The notes beneath the pieces are model-generated. The model saw only the letters and a program-made list of their open reading frames with translations. It searched no databases and had not been told where the DNA came from. Of a stretch of 64,000 nucleotides of DNA, positions 26,792 through 35,629 are shown piece by piece. The position numbers and the translations under genes are program-made. Each line of letters opens with the position of its first letter. Positions within the stretch are counted from its first letter, which is position 1. Source of the stretch: Lachnospiraceae bacterium MC2017 (GTDB taxonomy: Bacteria > Bacillota > Clostridia > Lachnospirales > Lachnospiraceae); the NCBI GenBank assembly GCA_000701625.1, contig JNJK01000016.1, forward strand, positions 1-64,000, in the 5' to 3' direction.

Positions 26792-27318
26792 GATGCCTCC
26801 CCTACTTTGTTGATGAATTCATCAATGAGCTTCTTATGATCAGCTTCGCTGATCTCTTTTTCAACTACCTTGCCGGCAATATCCATGGCAAGACCGCCAA
26901 TCTCGTTTTTGGCATCGTTGATAGCTTTTTTCTTTTCCTGTTCGATATCTGCTTCTGCCTTGGCTTTGATACCCTTGGCATCGGCCTCTGCTTTACGGAT
27001 CATTTCATCTGCACGTGTCTGTGCAGCTTTCTCTGCATCAGCAACAATTCTGGATGCCTCTGCATGAGCGTCACTGAGACTGCTTTCATACTGATCTTTC
27101 AGGCTGTCAGCCTTTTCCTGGGCCTCTCTGGCCTCACGGATCGTCTGATCTGCGAGTTCTTTCCTCTTTTCGAGGATATTATTAATAGGCTTGAAGAGAA
27201 ATCGTTTGATCAGATACAACTGAATAAAGAGATTCAGGATCTGGGCAATGAATGTCCAGGGAATGATGGTAACGAGATCCTGAGTCCCTTCGGATGTCAG
27301 TAACAGCATCATATGCAT
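26788..27318 (-). CDS. atpF: ATP synthase b subunit
   Basis: 176-residue Fo peripheral stalk. One N-terminal membrane helix (about 17-40, TIIPWTFIAQILNLFIQLYL) precedes a long charged coiled coil with the usual KRFLFKPINNILEKRK. Two further ATG codons lie two and three codons after 27318; AAGGAAAAG upstream suits any of them. An unusual 245-nt gap with a dispersed repeat separates it from atpE. Confidence 0.92.
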   Translation of the reverse strand: MHMMLLLTSEGTQDLVTIIPWTFIAQILNLFIQLYLIKRFLFKPINNILEKRKELADQTIREAREAQEKADSLKDQYESSLSDAHAEASRIVADAEKAAQTRADEMIRKAEADAKGIKAKAEADIEQEKKKAINDAKNEIGGLAMDIAGKVVEKEISEADHKKLIDEFINKVGEAS

Positions 27319-27462
27319 ATGATCTCACTTTTCCTTTCATAGTGTTTTACAGATGCATTATCATGATGACAAGGTCAAAAGTAAAAAATACGATTGTGCG
27401 TGCACAAGGAGGATTTTTTATTTGGGACCCATAAAACACGAGCATGTAGCTTAATTAAGCGA

Positions 27463-27519
27463 AATGCGAGTGCTTTAGAATTGCGTGAGCTGCATCAGCT
27501 GCGGAGCAATTCGTGTCAT
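27463..27519. repeat. 57-bp dispersed hairpin repeat, copy A
   Basis: Begins AATGCGAGTGCTTTAG and contains GAATTGC.../...GCAATTC flanking an inner stem. The same 57-bp element occurs at 45631-45687 with about 8 differences, several inside the loop arms. It sits between atpF and atpE within the ATP synthase operon. Confidence 0.8.
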
Positions 27520-27521
27520 CC

Positions 27522-27549
27522 GTAAGGGGCAAAAGTTTTTGACCCTTAC
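27522..27549. repeat. Palindrome before atpE
   Basis: GTAAGGG (27522-27528) pairs with CCCTTAC (27543-27549) and the inner CAAAA with TTTTG. A related sequence with GGGTCAAAAG...CTTTTG and the same TTACATCAT tail is at about 61140-61170. Confidence 0.5.
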
Positions 27550-27563
27550 ATCATTATCATTGA

Positions 27564-27890
<327 letters not shown>

Positions 27891-27917
27891 TCATGCAGCA
27901 GCCGTTTCTGCAAAACA

Positions 27918-28667
27918 TCATTCCTCTGCAGCGTTTGCGATGTACATGATAGTCAGCATTGTAAAGATAAATGCCTGCATTACACCGGTAAACCAGTCAA
28001 AATAGAATGAAAGAATGGCAGGAATACCGACTTCTAAGATCGGAATCTGCGCCAGTGTGGAACTGATCAGTCCAAGAAGTGCAGATGATGCAATACCAAG
28101 TGCACAATAGATCAGTCCGTTAATAACTATACCGGACAGAATGTTACCGAAATGACGGCAAGCCAGACTGACCGGAGTTGCCAGTTCAGACAGCACGTTG
28201 AACGGTGTCATAACTGGGATCGGGGTCGTGAATCCCTTTAAGTAACCAAGGAATCCAGACGTCTTGATCTTTTGAGCGGTGATCATGACGAAGACCACAA
28301 CAGCCCAGGCCGCTTCTGTTGAAAGATCGGCAGTAGGGCTTCGGAGTCCGGTCAAGCTGATCATGTTGGAAACTACACTCGTTGCAAATAGAGCAGCGGC
28401 GAATGGTATGAGCTTGTCAAAACGTGTAGTTCCGGTGTTTGTGCGGACAAAATTATTTGCCGCTTCCACCAGCATCTCCGCGATGGCCTGACGCTTTGAG
28501 ATATTCTCAACTTTCAGGTTTCTTGTCAGGAAGATACACAGCAAAGTAATGATTGCCATGACAAGCCAGCTGACCACCAGCGTTTCCGTGATCAGAAAAT
28601 CACCCAGGACCGGGATTCCCGTAGGGATCCGGGCAAATATCCGGGCACCAGCGACTTCAAAATCCAT
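27918..28667 (-). CDS. atpB: ATP synthase a subunit
   Basis: 249-residue Fo stator subunit forming the ion half-channels, with about five or six membrane segments. The fourth helix region reads TPVSLACRHFGNILSGIVI, giving the essential Arg in SLACRHFGN. ATG 28667 has AAGGGGGG at a proper distance; the ATG 39 nt upstream lies in atpI coding and lacks a site. It overlaps the end of the atpI-like gene by 11 nt. Confidence 0.93.
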   Translation of the reverse strand: MDFEVAGARIFARIPTGIPVLGDFLITETLVVSWLVMAIITLLCIFLTRNLKVENISKRQAIAEMLVEAANNFVRTNTGTTRFDKLIPFAAALFATSVVSNMISLTGLRSPTADLSTEAAWAVVVFVMITAQKIKTSGFLGYLKGFTTPIPVMTPFNVLSELATPVSLACRHFGNILSGIVINGLIYCALGIASSALLGLISSTLAQIPILEVGIPAILSFYFDWFTGVMQAFIFTMLTIMYIANAAEE

Positions 28668-29085
28668 TAAGCTTTTTCCCCCCCTTTCTCGCGGATAGGA
28701 TTCCACGGAATTTTATAGTAAGGCTAGGTATAAACAGCGGTATAATGCCGGCCGCTGCATTGAAAACCGGGAGAAAGATGGCAAGTACTACCCAGAGTAG
28801 CTGGGTAAGAGTGCGGTAGCGATAACTCAGAGCCATAGTCTTTCTTGCCCGATCATCATTCTCAATGGAAACAACTTTTTGTACCGTAAGAGCCATCCAG
28901 AAGAAGTTTCCGGCGGCGATAAGACCCCCGACAATTCCGCCGGCGATCACTTTAAAATTAAAAGGAATGAGTGCCGGCTCAAGATGTTTTCCGATAGCAA
29001 AGCAGAGGATCATAATTATAACGCCGATAGCGGTTGATACCACTACGTAGATACTTTCCTTAAGTACGGCGTCCTGTATTTTCAT
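28657..29085 (-). CDS. atpI: ATP synthase subunit I-like membrane protein
   Basis: 142 residues with four predicted membrane helices (about 10-30, 42-65, 85-105, 108-128) and a basic tail. Its place before atpB and its hydrophobic pattern fit the ATP synthase I family, which helps c-ring assembly or Mg2+ supply. AGGAG precedes ATG 29085. Similarity in this family is low, so the name rests partly on context. Confidence 0.72.
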   Translation of the reverse strand: MKIQDAVLKESIYVVVSTAIGVIIMILCFAIGKHLEPALIPFNFKVIAGGIVGGLIAAGNFFWMALTVQKVVSIENDDRARKTMALSYRYRTLTQLLWVVLAIFLPVFNAAAGIIPLFIPSLTIKFRGILSARKGGKKLNGF

Positions 29086-29141
29086 CTGTCAATCTCCTGT
29101 CATCCGTGACAACCGGAAAAACCAGCTGCCATGCGGTTTTT

Positions 29142-29414
29142 TTAATAATGCCGGTTAAAAGATACACCACGTTTTTTTCGAGTGTTGCGAGAAGTTTTCT
29201 GTTCCTTCTTCATAATGGCGAGATAAGTCTTCCAGGCTGTCATGCCTGATCCTCCGAGACCAAAGATAAATCCCGGGACATAGATCCATCCGCCGACAGA
29301 AAAATGCGCACAAATGTAGTAACACCCGACTACGCAGATCAGCAGGGGCATGATAAGAGCCAGTCCTAACTGACCCACCATTGCAAATTGATTTAGAATA
29401 GAAAAATTTTTCAT
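29142..29414 (-). CDS. AtpZ/AtpI-family small membrane protein
   Basis: 90 residues with two membrane helices (about 8-30 and 38-58) and a basic C-terminus. The FGLGGSGMTAWKTYLAIMKK segment follows the pattern of AtpZ (putative FoF1-ATPase subunit) proteins that precede atpI-atpB in many Firmicutes. I chose ATG 29414 (MKNFSILNQF); an in-frame ATG 21 nt upstream falls in the likely promoter. It is the first gene of the ATP synthase operon. Confidence 0.72.
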   Translation of the reverse strand: MKNFSILNQFAMVGQLGLALIMPLLICVVGCYYICAHFSVGGWIYVPGFIFGLGGSGMTAWKTYLAIMKKEQKTSRNTRKKRGVSFNRHY

Positions 29415-29422
29415 CAGACCCC

Positions 29423-29451
29423 ATTTTAACGGCAAAAGAAAGCATAGTCAA
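29423..29451 (-). promoter_or_regulatory. Candidate promoter of the ATP synthase operon
   Basis: Minus-strand TTGACT (29451-29446), 17-nt spacer, TAAAAT (29428-29423). Only 8 nt separate the -10 box from ATG 29414, so this mRNA would be nearly leaderless. An alternative start further upstream cannot be excluded. Confidence 0.45.
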
Positions 29452-29596
29452 TTAGAACTAAAAAAGCACATAAAAAAGACCACATTTTATCAAAAATGCT
29501 TAAGAAAGCATTTTCTAATATTTTATCGTCAAAAAAAGAACAATTCTTTATAAAAATGTCAGAACTGTGGCTCAAAATATTTTAAAAGTCTATCAG

Positions 29597-29625
29597 TTGA
29601 GGTTTACGAAAGAGTGAATTACAAT
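29597..29625 (+). promoter_or_regulatory. Promoter of the 841-residue protein gene
   Basis: TTGAGG (29597-29602), 17-nt spacer, TACAAT (29620-29625), about 98 nt before ATG 29723. The 29415-29722 region is otherwise AT-rich with no gene. Confidence 0.55.
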
Positions 29626-29722
29626 AGTGGAACACGTAATTCTTTTATTTAAAATGTAAGAAAAAAATATTTTTTGAAAAAGTTAGACATAAAGAGAAAT
29701 AATTATTCAAAAGGAAAGATAT

Positions 29723-32248
29723 ATGACTAAGTCGATCATCAAAGCAGCAGTTTTTATAGTAGTATTTGTGCTTTCTATATTTATCATAAGCGCGGTAATG
29801 AATCGCGGAACCACGGATATGACTGTGAAAATGGCAGATGCGAGTTATCCGGTGGTAAACATGCATTATGAGGATAAAGATATTAATCTGATGCATGGCT
29901 ACAGCAACAAAGAGATAAAACCGGAAACACTTAGAGACACATTGACACCTCTGAATCAAGACCGGAGTGCGAACATAGTTATCAATACCTATGGACAGAA
30001 GATAGCCGGTCTTTCCTATGAAGTCCGTTCGGCAGATGCAAAGCGCCTGGTTGAGGATACAGAAGTTACGGATTATCTGCAAAAAGGCGATATCATCACG
30101 GCAAAGCTTTCGATAAAGAATCTAATTAAAGATGATACGGAGTATATCCTTGCAGTAGTACTAAAAGATCCTGAGGGGCATGAGATCAGATATTTCACGC
30201 GAATTATTCATAGCAATGACCTTCATGGAAGAGAACTCCTGCAGTTTGTTACTGATTTTTCAAAAAAGACTTTCGATAAGACTCAGGCAAAGAGCCTGAC
30301 CTCCTATCTGGAAAGTGATTCCACAGGCGATAATTCCTCATTCGCAAATGTGAATATCCATTCGAGTTTTGATCAGATCACCTGGGGGAATCTGGGTTTT
30401 GCCGCTCCGGAAAAGATTAATACGAAGATTTTTGAGATGGATGACACGACAGCTTCTATATCTCTTTCGTATACTTTGAACCGAAATGATAATGGCAATG
30501 CGAGATTTTATGATGTAACGGAGTTTTATCGTGTGAGATACACTGACCGCCGTATATATCTCCTTAATTTTGAGAGGAGTATGAAACAGGTTTTTGACCC
30601 GGATGCATCAGGCATATTTGCAGCGGACAAGATAATGCTCGGTATTACCGATCCTAATGTAAATATGGTGGAAAATGAAGATGGAAAGGTTGTGGCCTTT
30701 GTACAGAACGGAGCTCTTTATGCATACAGAAATACGGATTTCAGAGCGGTAAGGATCTTTTCTTTCTTTAAGAAGGGTGACGATGATGAGCGTAATAGAT
30801 TTAATGACCATGGGATAAGGATACTCCGTGTAGATGAAGTCGGAAATGTATATTTTATTGTATATGGCTACATGAATCGCGGACGGCATGAAGGAGAAGT
30901 CGGGGTATCTGTTTATTACTACAATAGTGCATTAAATCAGATTGAAGAAGAAGTTTATATTCCTTATGACCGTTCTTATGCTTATCTAAAGTGTGAGATT
31001 GAAAAGCTTTCGTATTCTTCCGGAGGAAATGAAATTTATTTCTTCCTCGACAGCAAGATATTGGAAGTTCATCTGGATACACAAACTGCGGAAATTGTTG
31101 CAGGAAACATAAATTATGATGAGTTAGTGGTTTCAAAGAGCAGCCGTATGGCAGGATGGCAGTCGGAAAATGGTTCGGCTGTGAAGCTTTGTGATTTCAA
31201 TACCGGAGAGATCAGAGAGATAAGCAAGGGTGAAAATACGGAGGTTCGGCCGCTTGGTTTCATCGGAGAAGATCTGGTATATGGCATTGCAGATCCGTCT
31301 GATACTGTGAACAGCAGCATAGGTGTCATTTTGAAACCCATGCATACTATCTGTATAGAGAGCAGCAGCGGAGAACTGCTGAAGAATTATCAGCGTGACG
31401 GTATTTACATAACGGATGTAAATATAAATGAAGATGAGATAGTTCTGAATCGTATTCAGATGGCTCATGGAAGCGGAACATTTGTTAGTATTGCTGCTGA
31501 TCAGATCGTCAACAATATGGAAAACGATACTGACAGAAACTCTGTGATGTTAGCTGCAACAGAAGACTATGAAAATATCGTAGAGATAGCGCTTGCAGGG
31601 CGCATCAATAAGAATTCTGTGCATGTGCTGACTCCGGAAGAGGTTCTTTATGAAGGTGGCAGAGAGCTTGCTCTGGAGGACACAGAGGACCGGCAGGAGA
31701 TATACCTGGTTTACGCAAAGGGCGAGATCATTGGTATATATGATATGGTATATGAAGCGGTTAACGTGGCTGACGAACAGAGTGGAGTTGTCCTTGATAT
31801 GGATCAGCACTATATCTGGCAGAAGGGGAACCGCGCTGTTACAAAGGAACTAAGGGGTATAAATTCCGGATCTTCAGAGGGCGGAAAATCTTCACTTAGC
31901 GTATGTCTTGATGCAGTTCTTAAAAACGAGGGCGTAGTTGTAGATGCTTCGACTCTCTTAAACAGCGGTATGGATGTCATGGAAGTGATAAATACCGAGA
32001 TTGAAGGCGCAAAGGCACTTAACCTGGGCGGATGTTCGTTAAGCTCGGTTCTTTACTACGTGAGCATCGGCAGACCGGTTTTTGCTGAGGTCGAGACAGG
32101 GCAGGTTGTTCTGATCGTAGGCTATGACGCCAAGAACACAGTGATCATGGATCCGTCCACAGGAACGATCTACAAGAAGGGCATGAATGATTCCAGAGAG
32201 TGGTTTGAGAATCACGGAAATGAGTTTGTATCATACATATTGAACTAA
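29723..32248 (+). CDS. Large membrane-anchored protein with degenerate C39-like domain
   Basis: 841 residues: one N-terminal membrane anchor (about 7-26), a long extracytoplasmic region that looks like beta-strand repeats (about 280-620, propeller-like), and a C-terminal domain (about 715-841) with the layout of papain-like C39 peptidases. The segment SLSVCLDAVLKNEG has Ser where the catalytic Cys is expected, and the His position in ETGQVVLIVGYD is Val. The VIMDPSTG segment with the C39 Asp remains. So it is probably a non-catalytic binding domain. AAGGAAAG precedes ATG 29723. Function unknown; monocistronic with a strong terminator. Confidence 0.75.
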   Translation: MTKSIIKAAVFIVVFVLSIFIISAVMNRGTTDMTVKMADASYPVVNMHYEDKDINLMHGYSNKEIKPETLRDTLTPLNQDRSANIVINTYGQKIAGLSYEVRSADAKRLVEDTEVTDYLQKGDIITAKLSIKNLIKDDTEYILAVVLKDPEGHEIRYFTRIIHSNDLHGRELLQFVTDFSKKTFDKTQAKSLTSYLESDSTGDNSSFANVNIHSSFDQITWGNLGFAAPEKINTKIFEMDDTTASISLSYTLNRNDNGNARFYDVTEFYRVRYTDRRIYLLNFERSMKQVFDPDASGIFAADKIMLGITDPNVNMVENEDGKVVAFVQNGALYAYRNTDFRAVRIFSFFKKGDDDERNRFNDHGIRILRVDEVGNVYFIVYGYMNRGRHEGEVGVSVYYYNSALNQIEEEVYIPYDRSYAYLKCEIEKLSYSSGGNEIYFFLDSKILEVHLDTQTAEIVAGNINYDELVVSKSSRMAGWQSENGSAVKLCDFNTGEIREISKGENTEVRPLGFIGEDLVYGIADPSDTVNSSIGVILKPMHTICIESSSGELLKNYQRDGIYITDVNINEDEIVLNRIQMAHGSGTFVSIAADQIVNNMENDTDRNSVMLAATEDYENIVEIALAGRINKNSVHVLTPEEVLYEGGRELALEDTEDRQEIYLVYAKGEIIGIYDMVYEAVNVADEQSGVVLDMDQHYIWQKGNRAVTKELRGINSGSSEGGKSSLSVCLDAVLKNEGVVVDASTLLNSGMDVMEVINTEIEGAKALNLGGCSLSSVLYYVSIGRPVFAEVETGQVVLIVGYDAKNTVIMDPSTGTIYKKGMNDSREWFENHGNEFVSYILN

Positions 32249-32292
32249 ACCACAGCTCCGCAGGCTTTGTCGTCTGCGGAGCTGTGGTTTTA
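32248..32292 (+). terminator. Strong intrinsic terminator
   Basis: Near-perfect stem AACCACAGCTCCGCAG (32248-32263) with CTGCGGAGCTGTGGTT (32274-32289), then TTTAAATTTT. Confidence 0.92.
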
Positions 32293-32310
32293 AATTTTGG
32301 GGCAAGGGTA

Positions 32311-32507
32311 CGTACAAGACGTATAGTTATTTCTTTCCGCGCTCGGACAGACACTAAGCTCACGCACTGCCTTCGCGGACTCGGTAATTTTCGCGAAACT
32401 CGCCGCAAAAGCGGCTCAAACAGTTCGCAAAAATTACCTGCTCAGTCAGCGTGTTTGCTAAGTGCTGCCGGCTGATTGCTACAAGAAATAACTATACGTC
32501 TTGCACG
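32311..32507 (-). repeat. ~200-nt hairpin repeat, copy 1 (inverted)
   Basis: On the minus strand it shares with copies 2 and 3 the blocks GCCGGCAGCACTTAG, AACACG, GGTAATT, AACTGTTTGAG, CGAGTTT, AATTACC, GCGTGAGCTTAGTG and CTGTCCGAGC. Its outer arms (21 perfect bp, 32315-32335 with 32483-32503) and apical stem (CCGC-TTTT-GCGG) differ from the other copies yet pair with each other. No gene is inside. Confidence 0.85.
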
Positions 32508-32552
32508 ATGGTTTTTGGCATAACAAAGAAACTGTTCAGAATTGCCATAACG

Positions 32553-32753
32553 TAAGTGCAGGACTTGTAGATTTCTCTTGGAACAATTAGCCGGCAGCAC
32601 TTAGAGAACACATTGTCCGAATAGGTAATTCAGGATAACTGTTTGAGACGCGAAGCGTCGAGTTTAGACTGAATTACCGTGTTTATGAGGACAATGCGTG
32701 AACTTAGTGCCTGTCCGAGCCGTGACAAGAGAAATCTACAAGCCCTGCACGTA
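32553..32753 (+). repeat. ~200-nt hairpin repeat, copy 2
   Basis: Outer arms starting near TAAGTGCAGGACTTGTAG and ending at CTGCACGTA pair over about 25 bp. The inner stem GGTAATTCAG/CTGAATTACC and the apical GACGC-GAA-GCGTC are perfect. It lies head-to-head with copy 1 between convergent genes and is about 85-90% identical to copy 3. Confidence 0.88.
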
Positions 32754-32803
32754 AAAACTTATTCAATACGTACACCCCTTGTACGTACACATCTGTCAAA
32801 ATC

Positions 32804-33307
32804 TTACATGCACTCAGGATGAAAAACCTTCTTAACAGGCAGGATAGCAGCGTAGAGGAGCTGCCCCAGGATGCCGCAGGAAATGACCTCGCCGATACCA
32901 ATAGTGATCATAAAGAAAGGAATTGTTCCCTCAGCATGATAGAAAAATTTAAGAGTGATGGGAACGATAAGGGTATTGGCAACAATCGGAGGGACAGACG
33001 CAAGGAAACGGTGCCTCTTGCGGAGAAGGTAAGTGCCTACAGCTCCGATAAGAGTGGCAATACTTCCGAGAATGACGTCGGGCGGTATACATCCTGTAGC
33101 GATATTACTGATGATGCATCCGGCGTATAACCCCGGGATAGCAGCAGGAGTAAAAGCCGGAAGGATGGTCATTGCCTCGGAAATACGTATCTGGATAGCG
33201 TTAGAAGCAAGACCAAACGCGTTGATAAAGCAGGTTAGTACAACATACAGGGCAGCAATCATGGCACCCTGTGTAATGTAAATGATCTTTTTCTGAAAAT
33301 TTGACAT
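32804..33307 (-). CDS. queT: QueT-type ECF substrate-binding component (queuosine precursor uptake)
   Basis: 167 residues, about five membrane helices. The pattern AALYVVLTCFINAFGLASNAIQIRISEAMTILPAF with RISEA(M/L) and GLYAGCIISNIATGCIPPDVILGS is characteristic of QueT (PF06177). QueT captures a queuosine precursor such as preQ1 and works with a shared ECF A/T module; no such module is adjacent. ATG 33307 has GAGGAG; the ORF's earlier start at 33358 is unsupported. It follows prs after a terminator, so it needs its own or read-through promoter. No clear preQ1 riboswitch was found. Confidence 0.88.
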   Translation of the reverse strand: MSNFQKKIIYITQGAMIAALYVVLTCFINAFGLASNAIQIRISEAMTILPAFTPAAIPGLYAGCIISNIATGCIPPDVILGSIATLIGAVGTYLLRKRHRFLASVPPIVANTLIVPITLKFFYHAEGTIPFFMITIGIGEVISCGILGQLLYAAILPVKKVFHPECM

Positions 33308-33362
33308 GTTTTTCTCCTCAAGAACAACGAATCTGACTTTGCAGGATTCTGCGTACAAGTTA

Positions 33363-33392
33363 AAAAATTCGTGCCGGACGAATCCGGCACGA
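33363..33392 (-). terminator. prs terminator
   Basis: CGTGCCGGA/TCCGGCACG stem (33371-33392) with a T6 run on the minus strand (33368-33363). Confidence 0.85.
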
Positions 33393-33413
33393 AAAATGAT
33401 ATCGTTTTATAAA

Positions 33414-34598
33414 TTACAGTTCTCCGTTGCGATAGCGGTTAACAAGAGCCTGAATACGGTTATTAGGATTCAGGAGATCGCTTATAGAAGAATCGTGGTT
33501 AAGTGTATCGATGATGAAAGCAATATACTTACTCATATCGCAGGATACATAGTATTCACGCTTTAAGAGCTCAGGACTCTGGTAGATACAGTTAGTAGTA
33601 AGAACGCGTGTAATAGTACCGTTTTTGTAAGCCTCATCAAATTCTTCAAGCCCATTTGTGAAAAGACCAAATGTAGCCATGATGAAAATACGCTTAGCTT
33701 TACGTGCCTTAAGCTCACGTGCAACGTCGAGAACACTCTCACCGGAGGAGATCATGTCGTCGATAACGAGAACATCCTTGCCTTCAACGGAAGAACCAAG
33801 GAATTCGTGAGCAACGATAGGATTCTTGCCATCCACGATCTCAGTATAGTCACGACGCTTATAGAACATACCCATATCAAGACCAAGTACGTTAGCGAGA
33901 TAGATAGCACGCTTCATACCGCCTTCATCCGGGCTGATAACCATCATGTGTTCTGCATCGATCTTGAGGTCATCTACATTGTTAAGAAGACCCTTCATAA
34001 ACTGATAAGCAGGCTGGATGGTCTCAAAACCATGAAGAGGAATGGAATTCTGAACACGGGCATCATGTGCATCAAATGTAATGATGTTATCAACACCCAT
34101 AGCAACCAGTTCCTGAAGTGCGATAGCACAGTCGAGAGACTCGCGGGAATTTCTCTTGTGCTGGCGACCTTCATAAAGGAAGGGCATGATCACAGTGATA
34201 CGACGAGCCTTACCGCCTACAGCTGCGATGATACGCTTCAGATCCTGATAATGATCATCAGGGGACATGTGGTTTTCTCTGCCGCAGAGCTTGTAAGTCA
34301 TGCTGTAATTGCAAATATCGCAGAGAAGGAAAAGATCCATACCACGGATGGACTCATTGATGGTTCCCTTTGCTTCGCCTGTACCGAAACGGGCGATGGA
34401 AGCCTTGATCATGTAGGAATCACGCTGATAGCCGGCAAAAGCAAGGCTGTTCTTGTGTTCATTCTCACGCTCTGTGCGCCAGTCAACAAGGTATTTGTCG
34501 ACCAATCCGGAGAGATCTCTGCATCCTTCGAGCGGAATTACACCAAGTTTACCAACCGGGATACTATCAAGCTTACGCTTACCTTCATGCACTGCCAT
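33414..34598 (-). CDS. prs: Ribose-phosphate pyrophosphokinase
   Basis: 394 residues, longer than the usual ~315-residue Prs. It makes PRPP from ribose 5-phosphate and ATP. The PRPP-binding loop VLVIDDMISSGESV, ITFDAHDARVQ (metal site) and MPFLYEGRQHKRNSRESLDC are clear. The extra N-terminal part and the ~30-residue tail (SISDLLNPNNRIQALVNRYR) fit the long Prs subgroup found in clostridia. GAGGAATTTTAGGA precedes ATG 34598. It lies downstream of the DnaD-DnaC-like pair and is probably in the same transcript. Confidence 0.9.
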   Translation of the reverse strand: MAVHEGKRKLDSIPVGKLGVIPLEGCRDLSGLVDKYLVDWRTERENEHKNSLAFAGYQRDSYMIKASIARFGTGEAKGTINESIRGMDLFLLCDICNYSMTYKLCGRENHMSPDDHYQDLKRIIAAVGGKARRITVIMPFLYEGRQHKRNSRESLDCAIALQELVAMGVDNIITFDAHDARVQNSIPLHGFETIQPAYQFMKGLLNNVDDLKIDAEHMMVISPDEGGMKRAIYLANVLGLDMGMFYKRRDYTEIVDGKNPIVAHEFLGSSVEGKDVLVIDDMISSGESVLDVARELKARKAKRIFIMATFGLFTNGLEEFDEAYKNGTITRVLTTNCIYQSPELLKREYYVSCDMSKYIAFIIDTLNHDSSISDLLNPNNRIQALVNRYRNGEL

Positions 34599-34649
34599 TC
34601 CTAAAATTCCTCACTTTCTGTGAAACAAAAAAATTTGCCATATATGGGA

Positions 34650-35612
34650 TCAGAGGCCAGTTTTCCTGAGCCGGAGATCCTCCCCTTTAAACCTATACAG
34701 ATTATACCCGCTAAGAATTCTGGAAAACGAACGTTCCGAGTAATCCTCCTTAAGTCTGGAAAGATCCAGATTACTGGAAATGATCGTGGAGCGCCTTCTA
34801 AGATTTCTTTCATTCAGGATTAGAAACAGTTCGGATCTTACAAAAGAATTTACCGTTTCGGTGCCGAGATCATCAATTATTAAGAGATCGGCATCAAAAA
34901 TATTCTTGTAAAAATCATTGTCTTCGGCTGTATCGCTATTTTGATTGAAAGTATGATCTGCAAGCGCACGAAAAAGCCGGAAGGCAGAAAAATATACCAC
35001 ACTGTATCCCTTATCCAGTACTGCTTTAGCAATACAATTAGAAAGGAACGTTTTTCCACTCCCGACGTTTCCTAAGAATAACATATTGGTATATGTGTTG
35101 GCAAATGTTTTTACGAACTCACGGGCGTCATTATACGCTTTTTCCATGTCCGGACGAACATTGTCCGAAAAAAGATCCATTCTGCATGCCGAAAAGTTCT
35201 CTTTATCGAGAACCTCGATGAGGTTCGACTGGGCATACATGGCATTGATGAGCTTCTGCTTCAAGCAGTGACATTTCTCAGATCCGATGTATCCGGTATC
35301 CTTGCAGTCAGGACAGTTATAGATGGGAGAGAGCCAGTTTTCGGGGTAGCCGAAAGAACAGAGCAGCTCTGATTTTTTTTCTGAAAGAGCACCTATTTTT
35401 TCACGAAGCATAGCGATAGCGGAATCGTCACCTTTTATGTAACGTTCGGCAGACTCAGTAGCTGCATCCGCAATCTCCTTTTCAAGTTCCTGAAATCCGG
35501 GAACATCGCGTCTTATCGCTTCTTTACGCTCGGTAAGGATTTTTGCGTTTTTTGTGCGGACAGTTTCGTATCCGCTCATTATTTCATTAAAACAGCGGTC
35601 AGACAGTGCCAT
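34650..35612 (-). CDS. DnaC/DnaI-like helicase loader ATPase
   Basis: 320-residue AAA+ protein. The N-terminal helical half contains a Zn knuckle CPDCKDTGYIGSEKCHCLKQ (about 99-118). The ATPase part has Walker A LGNVGSGKTFLSN (about 183), Walker B LLIIDDLGTE and sensor STIISSNLDLS. It should load DnaB-type helicase at origins, together with the upstream DnaD protein. GTGGAG precedes ATG 35612. It overlaps nothing and lies 17 nt after dnaD. Confidence 0.9.
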   Translation of the reverse strand: MALSDRCFNEIMSGYETVRTKNAKILTERKEAIRRDVPGFQELEKEIADAATESAERYIKGDDSAIAMLREKIGALSEKKSELLCSFGYPENWLSPIYNCPDCKDTGYIGSEKCHCLKQKLINAMYAQSNLIEVLDKENFSACRMDLFSDNVRPDMEKAYNDAREFVKTFANTYTNMLFLGNVGSGKTFLSNCIAKAVLDKGYSVVYFSAFRLFRALADHTFNQNSDTAEDNDFYKNIFDADLLIIDDLGTETVNSFVRSELFLILNERNLRRRSTIISSNLDLSRLKEDYSERSFSRILSGYNLYRFKGEDLRLRKTGL

Positions 35613-35629
35613 AGATTTTCTCCACTTTA

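Noticed and set aside
33807-34604. 265-codon open frame antisense to prs
   Set aside because: It mirrors prs codons exactly, has no ribosome site and gives no protein-like motif. prs on the other strand has complete family motifs.
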